The notes under the pieces were generated by a model. It did not search any database, had not been told where the DNA came from, and saw only the letters and a program-made list of their open reading frames with translations. A DNA stretch of 64,000 nucleotides, from positions 99,098,684-99,162,683 of the forward strand of contig NW_026555331.1 of NCBI RefSeq assembly GCF_014898055.3, read 5' to 3'. Positions 33,791 to 46,065 of the stretch are shown here, in pieces (position 1 is the stretch's first letter; the number at the start of each line of letters is the position of its first letter). Origin of the DNA: Talpa occidentalis (lineage: Eukaryota; Chordata; Mammalia; Eulipotyphla; Talpidae). The position numbers were made by a program, and so were the translations under genes.

Positions 33791-35320
33791 CACAAGTTTT
33801 CAATTACTTCTGCTAACAAGCTACTCTTCCTTTCCTTTACACCTCTTGTGTATAATTGTGGCAGTAAACTGAAGGAGGTTAAGAGTAGTACTAATGCACT
33901 GGGAGCATAACTTTATGTTGAAATGTTGAAATAATTTTGCACTGGTTGGTAAGCAACCGTTGACCCAGCTGTAAGTGCTCCCACTCCTATATTTTTACCT
34001 AAGTTGCCTTGGCCTTTATTTGGACCCCTAAGCTCACCCAGGATTTGGGAATTAACTAGTAATCTTTGGCAGGGCAACAGGCCTCATGAATCCTGCACCA
34101 GCATCTTAACTAGCAACTATTCTGATTGGTCAGTACCTAGATCTTCTAATTGTTAAATATTTTAAAATATTATCCCTGGTTAAATGTATCATTTGTACTT
34201 CATTAACTTAATTTTTGGCCCTTTGCCTTTTCCTGTCTTCAAGAGTTGTTTGGGCCCAATTTTTCACAGTTTGAGAACAGGAATAAATCCAGGGTTGATA
34301 GCATGTATTTGATTTATGCACATTTTTGTGCATTTGTTACTTGTTCCTTGGTTCTGTGTTTTGTGATGGTAGTGTCACTGTTTTCCTACACCATAATTTC
34401 CTTGCTCACTTCACTGCTCCTTCATCACACAAGAAACTGTAAGGGTCAGTGATCTTCTGCGCCACCACTTCCATTTCCTCATTACAAAAATTGACCTTCT
34501 TTCTGTTGTTTGAAAGGGCTCAGGCCACTGTCATTCAGATTTCAGGACTGCTGAACAATAATAACAGTATAGGAGGAACAGGCAACCACCGCAGCAGCTG
34601 GGCATTGTACTCTCTTCCTGGAATCCATTTTGGATTTCTTAGTCTAGCCAGCAGGTGCTGTTTGCTGCCTTTCACTAGCATTATATTTTACAGTAATTCC
34701 CTGCATGTCATTAAATCATTTAGTGGTATTAAAGCACTGTGCTCTATTCTGTGAATATTTGCCAAGGTTCTTGGGCTTTGTAGGCAATTTCATGTTCATA
34801 ACTCACATCACTCAACTCAGTATGTACAACTAGCATCACAGAAAAATAACCTAGTTAATGATTCCTGTTAAACTACCAACTGCCTTCTCACGATGTATGA
34901 ATTTGGTGAATGTGTGTGGAAGAACTAATGTGAAACTAATTCAGACATGAAAAATAAAAGCACTAACAAAAACTAAAATCTGACTTCTAGTCTCTTGCTA
35001 TAGGGTGTTTCATCTATTCTTTCATTTCATAATGATTGCAGTCCGACTGAATACCACTTTCTGTCTGCAAAATTGTTCTTTGAAGAGAAATTTTATCTGT
35101 TGGAAGTAGGATATTGAAATTCAAAATTATCATTATTAACTTAAAAATAATAACCCTTAAGTGTTAGGTGAAATTTATCTTAAGAATGCACATAATTTTT
35201 ATGAAAAAATTTGGTATTATAATTTAGATATATTATTCCATTCCATGAGAAGATGACCATTCACTAATTATGTGTTTTAAAACTAATTGTGTCAGTTCTC
35301 CCTTTCAATTGTATGAAAGT
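33791..35320. other. Mixed unique DNA; possible upstream part of the coding fossil
   Basis: The minus strand around 34,490-34,400 has another short protein-like run (EEMEVVAQKITDPYSFL) that might belong to the fossil downstream, but continuity is not visible. The segment 33,930-34,150 contains 'ctgattggtcagtac' and may be an old LTR. The 101-codon plus-strand frame at 34,449-34,754 has no domain. Confidence 0.3.
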
Positions 35321-35333
35321 CAAAAGTTTATAG

Positions 35334-35426
35334 CTTTTTTTTTTTTTTTGTGGGACCCTTGCTGGCGGCGGGGGAACAAACCTGCCAGGCTGCCCAGCGC
35401 TCAACCACCGCCACCAGGGGAGGCCC
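35334..35426 (-). mobile_element. Head-only SINE with poly(A)
   Basis: Just 93 bp: a T run followed by 'gtgggacccttgctgg..', a degenerate box B, and the head complement 'ccaccaggggaggcccc'. In sense terms it is the tRNA-like head joined directly to poly(A), lacking the whole body and AATAAA tail. A perfect 13-bp duplication CAAAAGTTTATAG flanks it (35,321-35,333 and 35,427-35,439), so it inserted in this short form. Confidence 0.93.
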
Positions 35427-35439
35427 CAAAAGTTTATAG

Positions 35440-36054
35440 TTTAATGCTGTTCTTTTTAAAATATAAATTCCTTAGGTTTTAGAATCATGAAATCAGGAAA
35501 TATTATATTTTTTGCTTTCATTAAAAAAAAAACATTTATTGAGTGTCTGCTGTATGTCACAGAATGAGTTGATGGCAACAGGAGAAGACAAAACCTCTGC
35601 CCTTAAAGAAATTATAAAAGATTTTTCATTTTCACAGTAATATTTTTTGAAATAGGACACAATAGCTTTGTGATTTTTTTAAATAACAAATAATTAAGTC
35701 TCCATCATAGAAGTTTAAAGTTGGTGGATGATTTCCATCAGCCAAACAGCAAGGCTGTGATGCTAAATGAAATATAATTAAACTGAAAATTACTTTTGAA
35801 AGAATTCTAACCTATAATATCTGAGTCTTTAATTGATGACTTAGGAGAATAATTTTCCAATGATCAGTTATAGCCAGTATTTGTAAGTAATTCATTTCAT
35901 TTCATTCATAAAAATTTTTATAGTTTTATGGTGAAACAAAACTAAACTTTAATCTTTGATATAAAATTGTGTGAATTTTTAAAAACATAATCTTTAAGTT
36001 TCTAAACATGTTTATTAATATATTGGCTCTTATTTAAAATGTCTAATAATTGTT
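35440..36054. other. Unique AT-rich DNA with a possible ancient repeat at 35,530-35,620
   Basis: The phrase 'catttattgagtgtctgctgtatgtcacagaatgag' through 'aaaacctctgcccttaaagaa' resembles the ancient mammalian repeat of 'tttattgagcacctactatgtgccaggcactg' type. Other likely copies are at 13,340-13,440, 49,165-49,250 and 62,690-62,800. The rest is unrecognised. Confidence 0.45.
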
Positions 36055-36070
36055 AATGCTGTTTATTTTA

Positions 36071-36351
36071 TTTTATTTAAAACATTTTAAAAATATATTT
36101 GTGCATACAACAACTAGGGTGTAGGCCAGAGGTGCAGGGGGTGAGAGGATTCACTTGAGACAGAATGGGGAGCAAAACATGCAGATCCACTGAAACATAC
36201 TGCTGAGGGGAGCAGGCGTCGAGTCAGGCAAGGTCAGAGAATTCTGCTGCACCATGTGGGTTGTCTCTGCTGGGGATCGAACTCACGCTGCAGTGGATGG
36301 TGACAGATTCATAGTGCTGAGACCTAACCCTTTGTGCCACCAGGGAGGCCC
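36071..36351 (-). mobile_element. tRNA-derived SINE, old subfamily, antisense
   Basis: It runs from 'tttgtgcatacaacaactagggtgtaggccagagg' to 'cctaaccctttgtgccaccagggaggccc'. The box B complement 'ggggatcgaactc' is still recognisable. The target duplication AATGCNGTTTATTTTA has one mismatch (36,055-36,070 and 36,352-36,367). Confidence 0.93.
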
Positions 36352-36367
36352 AATGCGGTTTATTTTA

Positions 36368-36829
36368 GTTAACACCCAGTATAATGATTTGGCAATGATT
36401 ATTCAAATATTACTCCTAACCAAGAAACCTCTTTTACATATACATTTTTTACTGCATTTTTTTAAAGTACATGAGAGCTCAACTTAAGCAATTGAAAGCA
36501 CCATTAGCATCTCTTATTTGAAATGTGGCTTTAGAATATAAAAATATATAATAATTTCCCTGAATAAAATAATTAATTATGCAACCTAAGGAGAGAATTA
36601 AGGAGCAAGTAGGTGTAATATAAGCCCAGGAGGAGACAGGTACATGTGCAAATGTAACAGGAGTTACTGTGTGATTAAGAAAGAAAAATGAAGCCATGCA
36701 TTTCATATTTCATGTTGCTGTTTCTCTTATCAACTGAGAAATCTAGTACATCTCTGTATCTGCATCCAGATTTTGTGCAAGACCTAGATCCAAGGATTTA
36801 AAAATAGCTAATTCTGTGGTCAGAATCAT
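36368..36829. other. Unique AT-rich DNA, nothing recognised
   Basis: No feature recognised. Confidence 0.4.
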
Positions 36830-36985
36830 TTAATTTTCACCAAATGATGTGTGCTATTGGTGGCATTTCCTGACCAAGACTTGCTAGGTGAACCAAGGAG
36901 TTTCACAATTGAAGGAAATGAGACAGTTAAACTGCTGGATCTTAGTCACACAGACTATTGGTAGCAAACAAGATTTCAGTGGGTT
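36830..36985 (-). repeat. Weak MIR remnant
   Basis: 'aggaaatgagacagttaaactgctggatcttagtcacacagactattggtagcaaacaagatttcagtgg' follows the MIR antisense order (gaggaaactgaggc, tcacacagctagtaagtggcagagcc). It is strongly diverged, with approximate bounds. Confidence 0.5.
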
Positions 36986-39206
36986 CCAGCAATGGTGTCA
37001 GAAGCTACTACTCTTTGGACTGACAGAAGCATGAGAAGGGATTCCCTGTAGAACCTGACTCTCTAATGCCATTCTTTGGGAGAAGAGAAGAGAATACACT
37101 TGGGCATGAGGGTCTGACAAATTTTTAATTAAAGGTTAGTTAAATAACTAACCTGTCCTTAGTTAAATAAAGGTTGGTTCTACCCAATCTGAACATTTCT
37201 AATGCTTGGGCTTTTTTTTTGGGGGGGGGGAGTTCTCTCTTTTTAATTTTCTTAATGTGTTTTTGTTTGTTTTGCAATAGATGTGCCACCATCAAAAGAA
37301 TAAAATAGTTGAAGTTTACTTAACACTTTATCCCAGGGTTTTATCTCTAAAACTGGTTTCCACTATGAACCAGTAATACAAATTTCTTTAAAAATTCTGA
37401 AAACCAAGATAGTTTTCAGTTTACTGTAATTTTTTCCATCATACCCCAATGGCTTGTGGGAGGAGAAAGTGGAATTGCCTGAATGACAGTGAAGATATTA
37501 TAATTCAAAAAATAGAGGAATTAATTATGTTAAACTAAAGGGACTTTAAAAGTTGGAAATACAGTTTAATTTTTTTTTGACAGGCATGCCCAGAATCTTG
37601 AAGTGATAGGAAGAAATATTTAGATTACATTAACAATTCTCTTGATATAGCAACTTTCACCTAGAATTGGAAGTACAGTGTAAAAAATATACTTTTATTT
37701 TCCATTTCTACAAGATATAAAGAGTACCTCTAAAGCTTCACAGGAAATAAAACTTTTATTCTCTACATTCCACTTTAATAGGAACAATTTTCCTTGCTTG
37801 TTTTAGGATTGCTAATAACACCTTTCTTTCCAAAGGAGAACACTGTTCAGAGGGGAAAAAGTTAATCTGTTTGTTTTTAAATATAATCAGGCAAACTCAA
37901 ATACTTGATTCTTAGTTTTTGCTAGCTCTGACCGAGAGTGTATAGGTTGCTGTAAAATAATGATTCTTGTGTCTTTGTCTATAAATTAATTGAGTAAGAC
38001 AAAAATATTTCACTACCCTGTCCTTAGTTACTACCATTAAAATATTTCTCTAGAATGCAATGATTGCTATTTTTTGTCAATAATTATGGCAAAATTAATA
38101 GTACAATAACTTATAAAAGACTCCCTAGAATCAAATCCTACTTGAAAAACCTCTGTTCCAAAATATTTCCCATTTGTAGTTTCAACCCCGGATTACTAGC
38201 ACTCTGCATGACTTTTGTAGCAAAGCACTGCCTTTTTAAATTAAAAAAAAAACAAAACAAAACTTCAAAACAAGCAAAAAATCAGAAATGCTGCCTTTGG
38301 ATATAGTCAGTCAAGCATAAAAACAATTGGGATAAACACTGATGTTTGAATAGAGAAGGGAAAATGAGTAGATAAGAGGAACACTTTTAAGTCCTTTTTG
38401 GGTGCACTTGGTTCATGCCATTTTATCTAATCAACTCAATAAAGTTATGAAGTTTCAGACAAAAAACCCCAACTGTTTGTGCTATTAAGAATGTTGCCTG
38501 GTTAAGTGGCAGTTTAATCTAGTTCTGTCTAAATATAATTGCCATCTGCCTTTCCTTCTTTTTCCCCCACCTTTCACCTTGTCTTGTATATCTAAGATAG
38601 GGAGACAGGAAATAAGCAGAAAATGCAAGATTGCTTTGTCAAATGTATTTAGAAAATGACAAGAAAAAGGGTAAAAGTTAGAAAAAAAATTCTCTCCCAC
38701 CGTTTTGGAAAAGGACGGACAAGAATTCCAAGAGTTGCTCCTTTCAGAGGTGATGAACAGTTTATTCAATATTCTACATTGGTGAATTTGCTTCCTTTAT
38801 CAGGCAAAAACAGACAAAATAAACAATTTCTAGTGAATCTAATGGTTTGCTAGGAGAAATTACGAGTAAAACCAGTTCCTGCCTTTTTAGTGCTTACCAT
38901 CAATCTAATGAGGGATACAAGCATTGGCAGGAGGAATTCCATCATCAAAAACAGAAACTTCAGAATCAAAGAATCATGTGCTTTGGGTACATGCAGAAAG
39001 ATCAGGCACAGTGGAGGCTCAGCGACGTGGCCACTGTTCCCCTTGGTGTGGCTTTACTGAGTAACTTGGGCACCATCAGCTGTCTCATACCTCATTGTCT
39101 TCTCAACTTCATTCTTCCCCCTTCATTCATTAATCACAGGAATACTGCAAAATTGATGTCTGTGCTTTGAGCTTCCTAGAATAAATGATACAAAAGTGAC
39201 ATGACA
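36986..39206. other. Unique AT-rich DNA with a short inverted repeat
   Basis: An inverted repeat AGGTTAGTTA-AA-TAACTAACCT lies at 37,133-37,154, and a T9/G10 run at about 37,210-37,230. No interspersed repeat or gene is recognised. Small frames at 38,064-38,306 and 38,485-39,170 show no domains. Confidence 0.45.
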
Positions 39207-39264
39207 AAACTCTACTTTGTGAACATGTGAGAATTAAACTCTACTTTGTGAAGGTGTGAGAATT
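39207..39264. repeat. 29-bp tandem duplication, two copies
   Basis: The unit AAACTCTACTTTGTGAACAT.. occurs at 39,207-39,235 and again immediately after at 39,236-39,264, with only two adjacent mismatches (aacatg versus aaggtg). This is a local slippage or template-switch duplication of recent age. Confidence 0.95.
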
Positions 39265-39684
39265 ACAGTAGGTGTAGAATAGGGATGCTAATAGATTATA
39301 ACTATGAAGTCCTAAGAACTCCTTTCTTTTGACCTTTGAAAAATAGTAAAAATAATCTTGTTATTTAGGAGAATACAGAAAAATGCCATTGTGGTTTCTA
39401 TTCAGATTCTCATGAAAGATACAAATGAAAAATCTGTTACATGTAAGTAAATAAAAAACAAGCTATCATTTTTCTCCTGGTAAATCAGAGTTTAGAATAT
39501 ATCTTTTTTTTGGTTACTTATTCCTGAGAAATTGTAATATTTGGGAGAAATACTGCATGATTCAAAAATGGGGAAAGATCTTCTAGAATTGTTTCTGCTA
39601 AAAGAGAAATGAGTTCAAGATCCATGACCTCTTAGTACATTACCAGACAGGAGGGATGTTTCCTGTATGCTTACGAAGTCCCTG
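39265..39684. other. Unique DNA, nothing recognised
   Basis: No feature recognised. Confidence 0.4.
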
Positions 39685-39895
39685 GTGTTTTGTTAAACAT
39701 TTTAAATGTGATATGTAATGTACTCCCTGTACAAGCCCTACATTCCTAGGTACTGTTATTATTCTCATTTTGGAAATAAGAATTGAGACATAGGTAGTTC
39801 ATTGACTTGGTAAGGAAGCACAATTAGTAAAGACGGAGGTAGCATTTAATCCCAGTCTGCCTGATTCAGGAACTTCTGCTCTTAAGCACTGTTAC
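39685..39895 (-). repeat. MIR SINE remnant
   Basis: 'taggtactgttattattctcattttggaaataagaattgagac', then 'ggtaaggaagcacaattagtaaagacggaggtagcatttaatcccagtctgcctgattcagg', then 'tgctcttaagcactgttac' gives a near-complete MIR in antisense order. Confidence 0.85.
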
Positions 39896-42149
39896 GTTTT
39901 TCATTTTGTAGATATGGGAAAGGCTGGCCTTTGTATGTCTTTATCCTTATCTGCCTCTCTGTCTTCCATCCTCCCCCAGAAATATTTCTCTAGGATGACA
40001 GAAAATAATAGTACTGCTTCTGGGGGTGATACTCATAAATGAGGTGATTTCTGTTATTTCATCAATCATTAGTCAATAGTACATCATTTGTCAATAATAC
40101 AATGACAGTTAAGAAAGACTGCCTTGAGCTGAGTCAGACTGGTGACTCTACCACAATAAAATTTTCCCATTAATAGAATCAACCCCTGCGGTACAAACTT
40201 GTTCTCATAGGCCTCTGGGAAAGTGTCCAGTTGATACCTGGAGAAGTGTGATCTATTGGGCAAACGAATCAATAAAGAAACAAAAATATCGGGCAGGGTA
40301 GGGGTTTGACCCACAAAATTAAAGTTTTCAAACTGTTAGAATGTATTATCCTCATTTTTATACCTTTCCCTCATTTTTACCCCTCCCTAAAGGAGGGGCT
40401 GCTTACTTTATTAGGAAAATTGAAAAGCGCTTCAGTTGACATGGGCGGTTAATGCTACCTTTGGCTACTCAAAACTTGCTGGCCTAAAGGCTGCGCCCAT
40501 TCTCTTCTCCTTTGCTTGGTGAGCCTGCTGGGGCTGATGGATCCCATCCAGGTTCTCTAATCTCACCTTAATGCTAGTAAAACTGAGATTTTCATCCCTG
40601 ACTACCAGCAGCATCTAGTATATACCAAGAACACTTCCCATTGGGCAGAAGAGTTGCAGAGATATCAATAGTGAGAAAAGTTCATAGAGTTAGCCTCTTG
40701 TCAAATCTTATCACCTAAGACTGGTAAAAATTAATATTTGGTCTTCATGTTATTCCCTACTTGGACATGCCCTCTGTTAATATACTAAAAAAATTATAGG
40801 GAAAGCCAGGCACCTCAACCCTATTCTCAGTTCTACAAGAAAAACAGATCTATTTAGCTAAGGGCCAGTTTCCAAGTGCCTTACAAAATCTATTTCACTA
40901 TATTTTTTACTTCCTATCTCTTATCTTTCCTCTCACCAAATACCATTATTTGCATGTGTATTTTGAATGTGGTAACCAGATATATTTAGAAAAAAATCTT
41001 GGTCTGGAAGCTGACAGGACACACTGTAAGTACAGTTGGCAGCACTGTGTTCCCAACTTGCCACAAAGAACATATGAACTCTTTGTGCCTGACACTTTAC
41101 ACAATATGCTCCCTGGCTTTAAGAAAACATTATTTCATGTTCTTACTCTAATCAGTCTTGTCTGCCAGCCTCGAGAACTGAGAGGTTCATTGTTATATGC
41201 AGCTGTCATTTGTTCCATCTCCTGGCTCTCTCTGCCTTCAATATCTGTGTGGTATTTAGTGAAAGTAATTTTCAGTTGGAAATCTTCTGCCCTTTCAGTA
41301 AGTGCAAGTATAGCACTTCATCAATGGCCAAAGAATTCCAAGCTATCTGGGATGTATCAGGACAGTTGATAAAACCTCACGAAGCAACCTATGATAGTAC
41401 ATCCCATCATAAATTAAAAAAAAAAGGCAGAAAGGGCCTTTGTCAGTGTTTATCTGAAGCGCTTTTATTCTTTGCCCTTGATTTCCTCTTCAGAAAATTG
41501 ATGCGCCCTTAAATTGAAGCAAGAGGCTTGACAGGTGATGGTTAGTGTGATAACTGCTCAGATTTCATCAGCCAGTGTTTTTCTGGTGGTGCAATTGTCG
41601 GAACTTTCAGCTAGATTACCTGTCATCCACTACATCAGATAAAAGAGGCAGAGTTGAAAGATGCAGTTTTGCCACTGCACCTTATAGGAAATGAAAAGTG
41701 CAGGTGTGACAACGGTAACCAGAAAGAAGTACAATTATTTTCTAATCAGGCTATTTCTTTAAGAAAGTTGGTGCCTCAATTGGCAGCCATTGGGCAAAGC
41801 CATTGCTAAATTTGCATTTTTAAATGTATGAGGAAGAAATGAAAGGAATAGTCAGTCACATAGGAGCTAGAGCTACAAGCTCTCCCTCCCTGATTCATTT
41901 TGTTAGACATGTTGAAATAGTTTATTTTCAGATACAAAGAAAGTATTCCTATTTTCCATACATCTTAATATGGTGATATTGAGTCTGTACTTTGATCTGC
42001 TGTTAAGCTGTTTGAAACTGCAAAGAGAAATATCCTTCCACGGAAAGTTTTCTAGAAAAACTTTTCAGCTAATAAGGTTAGAAATGGCACATTTGGGACA
42101 AATTGCACTATATTGTCAGAGTAATTTTGTGACAATTAAAAATTTTTAT
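39896..42149. other. Mostly unique, repeat-poor DNA
   Basis: No interspersed repeat is recognised. The 139-codon open frame at 40,950-41,369 (plus) lacks domains and overlaps another frame, so it is judged fortuitous. The segment 41,530-41,860 has a balanced, motif-rich composition reminiscent of conserved non-coding DNA (see findings). Confidence 0.45.
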
Positions 42150-42219
42150 TTATTTTTAAGATTTATTTATTTATTTATTTATTTATGCATACAAGAGCTG
42201 GGGTGCAGGCCAAAGGTGC

Positions 42220-42276
<57 letters not shown>

Positions 42277-42470
42277 CACCAGAGACAGAGTGGGGAGAAG
42301 AACAGGCAGATGTACTGAAATACACTGTTGAGGGGAGCAGTGGGGGGAGTCAGGAGAGGTCTGCTATGCCATGTGGGTCACCTCCCTGGCTGGGGATAGA
42401 CTGGTGATGCAGCGACTGCGGATAGCTGTATAGTGCTGCGACTTAACCCCTTGTGCCACCAGGGAGGCCC
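42150..42470 (-). mobile_element. tRNA-derived SINE, old subfamily, with internal microsatellite
   Basis: It runs from (TTTA)n and 'tgcatacaagagctggggtgcaggcc' to 'cttaaccccttgtgccaccagggaggccc'. Between them a (GT)n tract (42,220-42,240) and an (AG)n tract (42,241-42,272) have grown from the short 'gtgcg' and 'gtgagag' seeds normal to the SINE. The T/A-rich flanks (aatttttatt / aaattttttaaa) are a poor, AT-only target duplication. Confidence 0.92.
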
Positions 42471-43514
42471 CTAAAATTTTTTAAAATACAACATTGGTGA
42501 TAAATCAAAATGGGAAAGACTCTGGATGAATATGTTTTTATTTGTGGGATTAAATTGTGCACTATTTCCCAAATATCAGATTATACACAATGAAATAATT
42601 CCATCCCTTTCAATCTGTCACTCCTCAGAAAAGATACAGGTATTTGAATATACTTGTCCCATGACAAATGCAAATTTGTTATCTTAGAAAAATAAAAGGG
42701 GCATTTTGCTTCTTGATAGGATGAGAAAGAAAACTCTCTACTCCGATCTTACCACAACAGATAATGCCCCTTAGAATCCTCTCTAGAGAAGACTTATTTT
42801 CAGAGTTCTATGCAATTGCTCATGATCATTTATTTTCCAGAGTGAAGCTAAGCTTACAAATTTGGCTCTCATGCAAAGAACAATTGTTTATTATTGGTAC
42901 AAAGTACTGATTTTGCATAGCACAGTCACACACACTTTAAAATCTTGCCATTTCAATTTAATTACACATACTCATCAGAGTGAATCTCACCAGAAAATGT
43001 TTATCCTCAGGTATATGGAACCTCCTATTCAGGCCACTTCTATATAATTTGCTAAATATCAATTAAATGTAAGCAGGTGATACTTATTTACCATGCCATT
43101 CTAAAATCCTCTCCTCTTCCCCCGCCCTTTTTTAATTTGGAAGTAGTTTGCTTATGCTGGAAAGAACACTGAACTAGGAAGATTGCATAACAAAATGGTC
43201 AAGCATTTTGGTGTTGCTTAGAAAGGAGTTGAAATACACCTGCATCAAACTGGAAATATTGTTTACCCTAGGAGAGTAGTTGGAGAGAGGGAGAGACTGC
43301 TAGTAACTTTTTAAATATATGTATCTGTATTCTTGGGTTTGAATTACCTTTGTAACTAAAAATTACTAATAAAATAGAAATGTTTAAATTACATGCAGTA
43401 TTAGAAATTGGTATTTTTTAAAATAAAGTGCATTTTTTAAAATAAAGCGTGCAGATTAGAAGTGATGGTGCCTGAAGTGAGTCCCCTTTAAAGTATTTCT
43501 AATATTTCAGCAAT
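42471..43514. other. Unique AT-rich DNA, nothing recognised
   Basis: No feature recognised. Confidence 0.4.
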
Positions 43515-44005
43515 AAATTATTTTTATTGAGGTTATGTAGGCTTATAACACTTATGATTTAGGGATATAGATAGGGTCACATGTCTTAAGATTCATGTTA
43601 CACAATGCCACACCTGCCACCAAAGCCCCAATGATCCCCCATCACAGCAAAGGCCCCTTTCCCCCATTTGTTCCCCAGTCTTACTCTGTCCTTCTGGTAG
43701 CTTCAATTCTGCAGTCAGGTTTCTGGGGTTTGTTTGCGTTTAGTTTTGCTATCCCTTTGGTTTTTTTTTCTTTGTTATTCCATATACAAGTGATAACACC
43801 TGGGATTTCTATCTTTCCTGATTTATTTTGCTCATTTAGCATAATCCCCTCCAGCTCCATCCATATTGTCACAAATGGTGAGACTTCATCTCTTTGCTAA
43901 GTAGTATTCCGTTGTGTGTCTGTGTGTGTGTGTGTGTATGTGTTTCACACCTTCTTTATTCAGTTATCTGTTATGAGGCCCCTTCTATTTTCAGCATTTT
44001 ATGAT
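43515..44005 (-). mobile_element. Old L1 3' end, antisense
   Basis: The 3' UTR complement ('cacacctgccaccaaagccccaatgatcccccatcac') leads into the ORF2 end ('tttgctcatttagcataatcccctccagctccatccatattg', 'ctaagtagtattccgttgtg'). A (TG)n tract at 43,911-43,943 has grown at the usual 'tgtgtatat' site. It is more diverged than the copies at 14.0, 15.8 and 45.3 kb. No duplication seen. Confidence 0.82.
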
Positions 44006-45100
44006 TTCATTTAAAATGTACTTGGAGGAGTGCATGCATATGAATCCATGGCAAAAGACTTATGTTGAGAACCCAGTCAACTATATATGTCATCTTCATC
44101 TACATCTAAATCATTAGGTTGAGTCTTATGTCCAGGAATAATACTCCTTTAGACAATCACATCCTAGCTGTGACTAAACAGTTGGTTTAGAGTTAGGAGG
44201 TGCCTTTAGGTAATACTTCCCCACATAAAATCTCTGCTTCAACTGAAATTAACAGCTTTCTGTCTCTTCCTTGGCTCAAATTACTACCTTTATGTCTTTA
44301 ACAGTACAACTTTTTAAAGTACAACTCCTCTAACTTTTTAAGAAAACTGAAAATGTATGCTCTAGTTTGAAAATCTTGCGTGAACTCTCCAGACTCTAAG
44401 AAAATCCTCTTTCAAATTTAAGATCTCTAAACTTGTGAAATCATCTGGATCAACCTTTCATTATAGTTCATGCAGTGTTATATTGACGGGGAGTTGACTA
44501 TATTTTGAGCTAGATCACTCATTGGGATTGATTAGCACAAATTATTAAAGAAGATTTTCATCACAATGAGCTGAAATCAAACTTCCTATAACTTCTACCC
44601 TTGTACCATAACTTGGTCTACCCAGAGCTCTTTCTTCCATGAGGTGGCCTGCTAAAAATTTGAAAATTGCTTCTTGTCTTCTTTATAATGACTGTTTTTC
44701 AACCTCACTGTTTGCCATTTCACTATTCATTGAATATGAAATAAGTAATACTTAGTCTTTTAGCATTCCTCAAAAGGTGTGATTTCAGACCTTTCAGCAT
44801 TTGACTTTTCTTCTCCACATACACTTTGATGTACTTTTTAAAGGTATCACTCAGTGTCAAAGCTGTGCTCTGGAGAGGCTCTGAAAAATACTGAGTATGT
44901 TGGGACTTTTATATCTCCTTTCCTGAGCCCTAAATTTCCATCTAGGGAGTAGGTATATTAATTTTTTTTCCTCTAATGATCCAAATCACAAAACATGTAA
45001 ATCTTATTTTTTAAAAATGAAAAGAAGTTGGTCTGACCTAACTTGGTTTTAGTGATCCATTCTGGCTCTCGTTAACACCATGTTTTGTTTTTTTTTTTTT
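44006..45100. other. Unique AT-rich DNA, nothing recognised
   Basis: No feature recognised. A T18-type run lies at about 45,085-45,103. Confidence 0.4.
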
Positions 45101-45531
45101 TTTTGTATCTGTAGACAAATATCTGTTTAATAATTCCTTTAAAAATATTTTCTTTTAGACAAATTCAACATCCATAGGCAAAGAAGAAAAGAAAAAAAAA
45201 AGGAAAAAGGAAAAGAAAAAAAATTCTCATAGCATAAAAAAACTAACTCAAAATGTACCATTGACTTACATGTAAAATGCAAAACTATAAAACTTTTTTA
45301 TATATATTAATTTTTTGTTGTTTTACGTCATTGTTCATTTTTAAACAATACTTGCTTCCCCCCACCCCTTCAGGTGTAGTCCCCATAGAGTTTCCTTCAC
45401 CAATGCACCCGTGCACCATCACCTCAGTCCTCCCTCAGATCCCTCTCCCTCCTCCTCCCCTGCAGTATGTCTCTGATTTATAATTGTCTGTTTTTGCTTT
45501 GTTGTGTTGTGTTGTGTACTGTTACTATTTT

Positions 45532-46029
45532 TTAACACTCATGTCTTATTTGGCTCCCCCATTTTCCTGCTATAAGTGAAACCATCTGATATTTTTCTTT
45601 TTCTTTCTGGCTTATTTCACTGAGCATAATTCCTTCTAGTTCCATCCACGTTGCTGCGAATGGCATGAGTTTATCTTTTTTGATTTCTGAATAATATTCC
45701 ACGGTGTATATATGCCACATCTTGATCCAGTCACCTATTTTTGGGCATTTGGGTTGTTTCCAGGTTTTACCTATTGTAAATAGTGCTGCAATAAACGTAG
45801 GAGTACAGGTGTTCTTTGGAATCAATGTTTTTGTGTCCTTTGGGTGGATCCCTAGGAGTGGAATTGCCAGGTCATATGGTAGCTCCATTTTTAGTAGACT
45901 GAGGAACCTCCAGACAGCTTTCCATAGTGGTTGGACCAGTTTGCACTCCCACCAGCAATGTAGGAGAGTTCCTTTTTCATCACATCCTCGCCAACATTTG
46001 TTGTTGCTTGTTTTTTTGATATGTGCCAT
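45532..46029 (-). pseudogene. L1 ORF2p C-terminal end with native stop
   Basis: A 165-codon frame covers the extreme C-terminus of L1 ORF2p. It includes the C-x3-C-x7-H-x4-C motif ([18 protein letters not shown]), '[14 protein letters not shown]', '[16 protein letters not shown]', and '[17 protein letters not shown]' ending 'GSQIRHEC'. Upstream, at about 46,050, the DNA has one extra base relative to the usual ORF2 register ('gcaattgag' for 'caatgag'), and the SINE follows, so the frame is broken. The endonuclease and RT domains are absent. It is the best preserved L1 coding fragment in the window. Confidence 0.92.
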
Positions 46030-46065
46030 TCTTGCTGGTGTAGTGGTATCTCAATTGCGGTTTTG

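Noticed and set aside
40950..41369. 139-codon open frame, plus strand
   Set aside because: It has no recognisable domain, overlaps another frame, and has no start context or neighbouring coding evidence. Chance opening in non-coding DNA is more likely.
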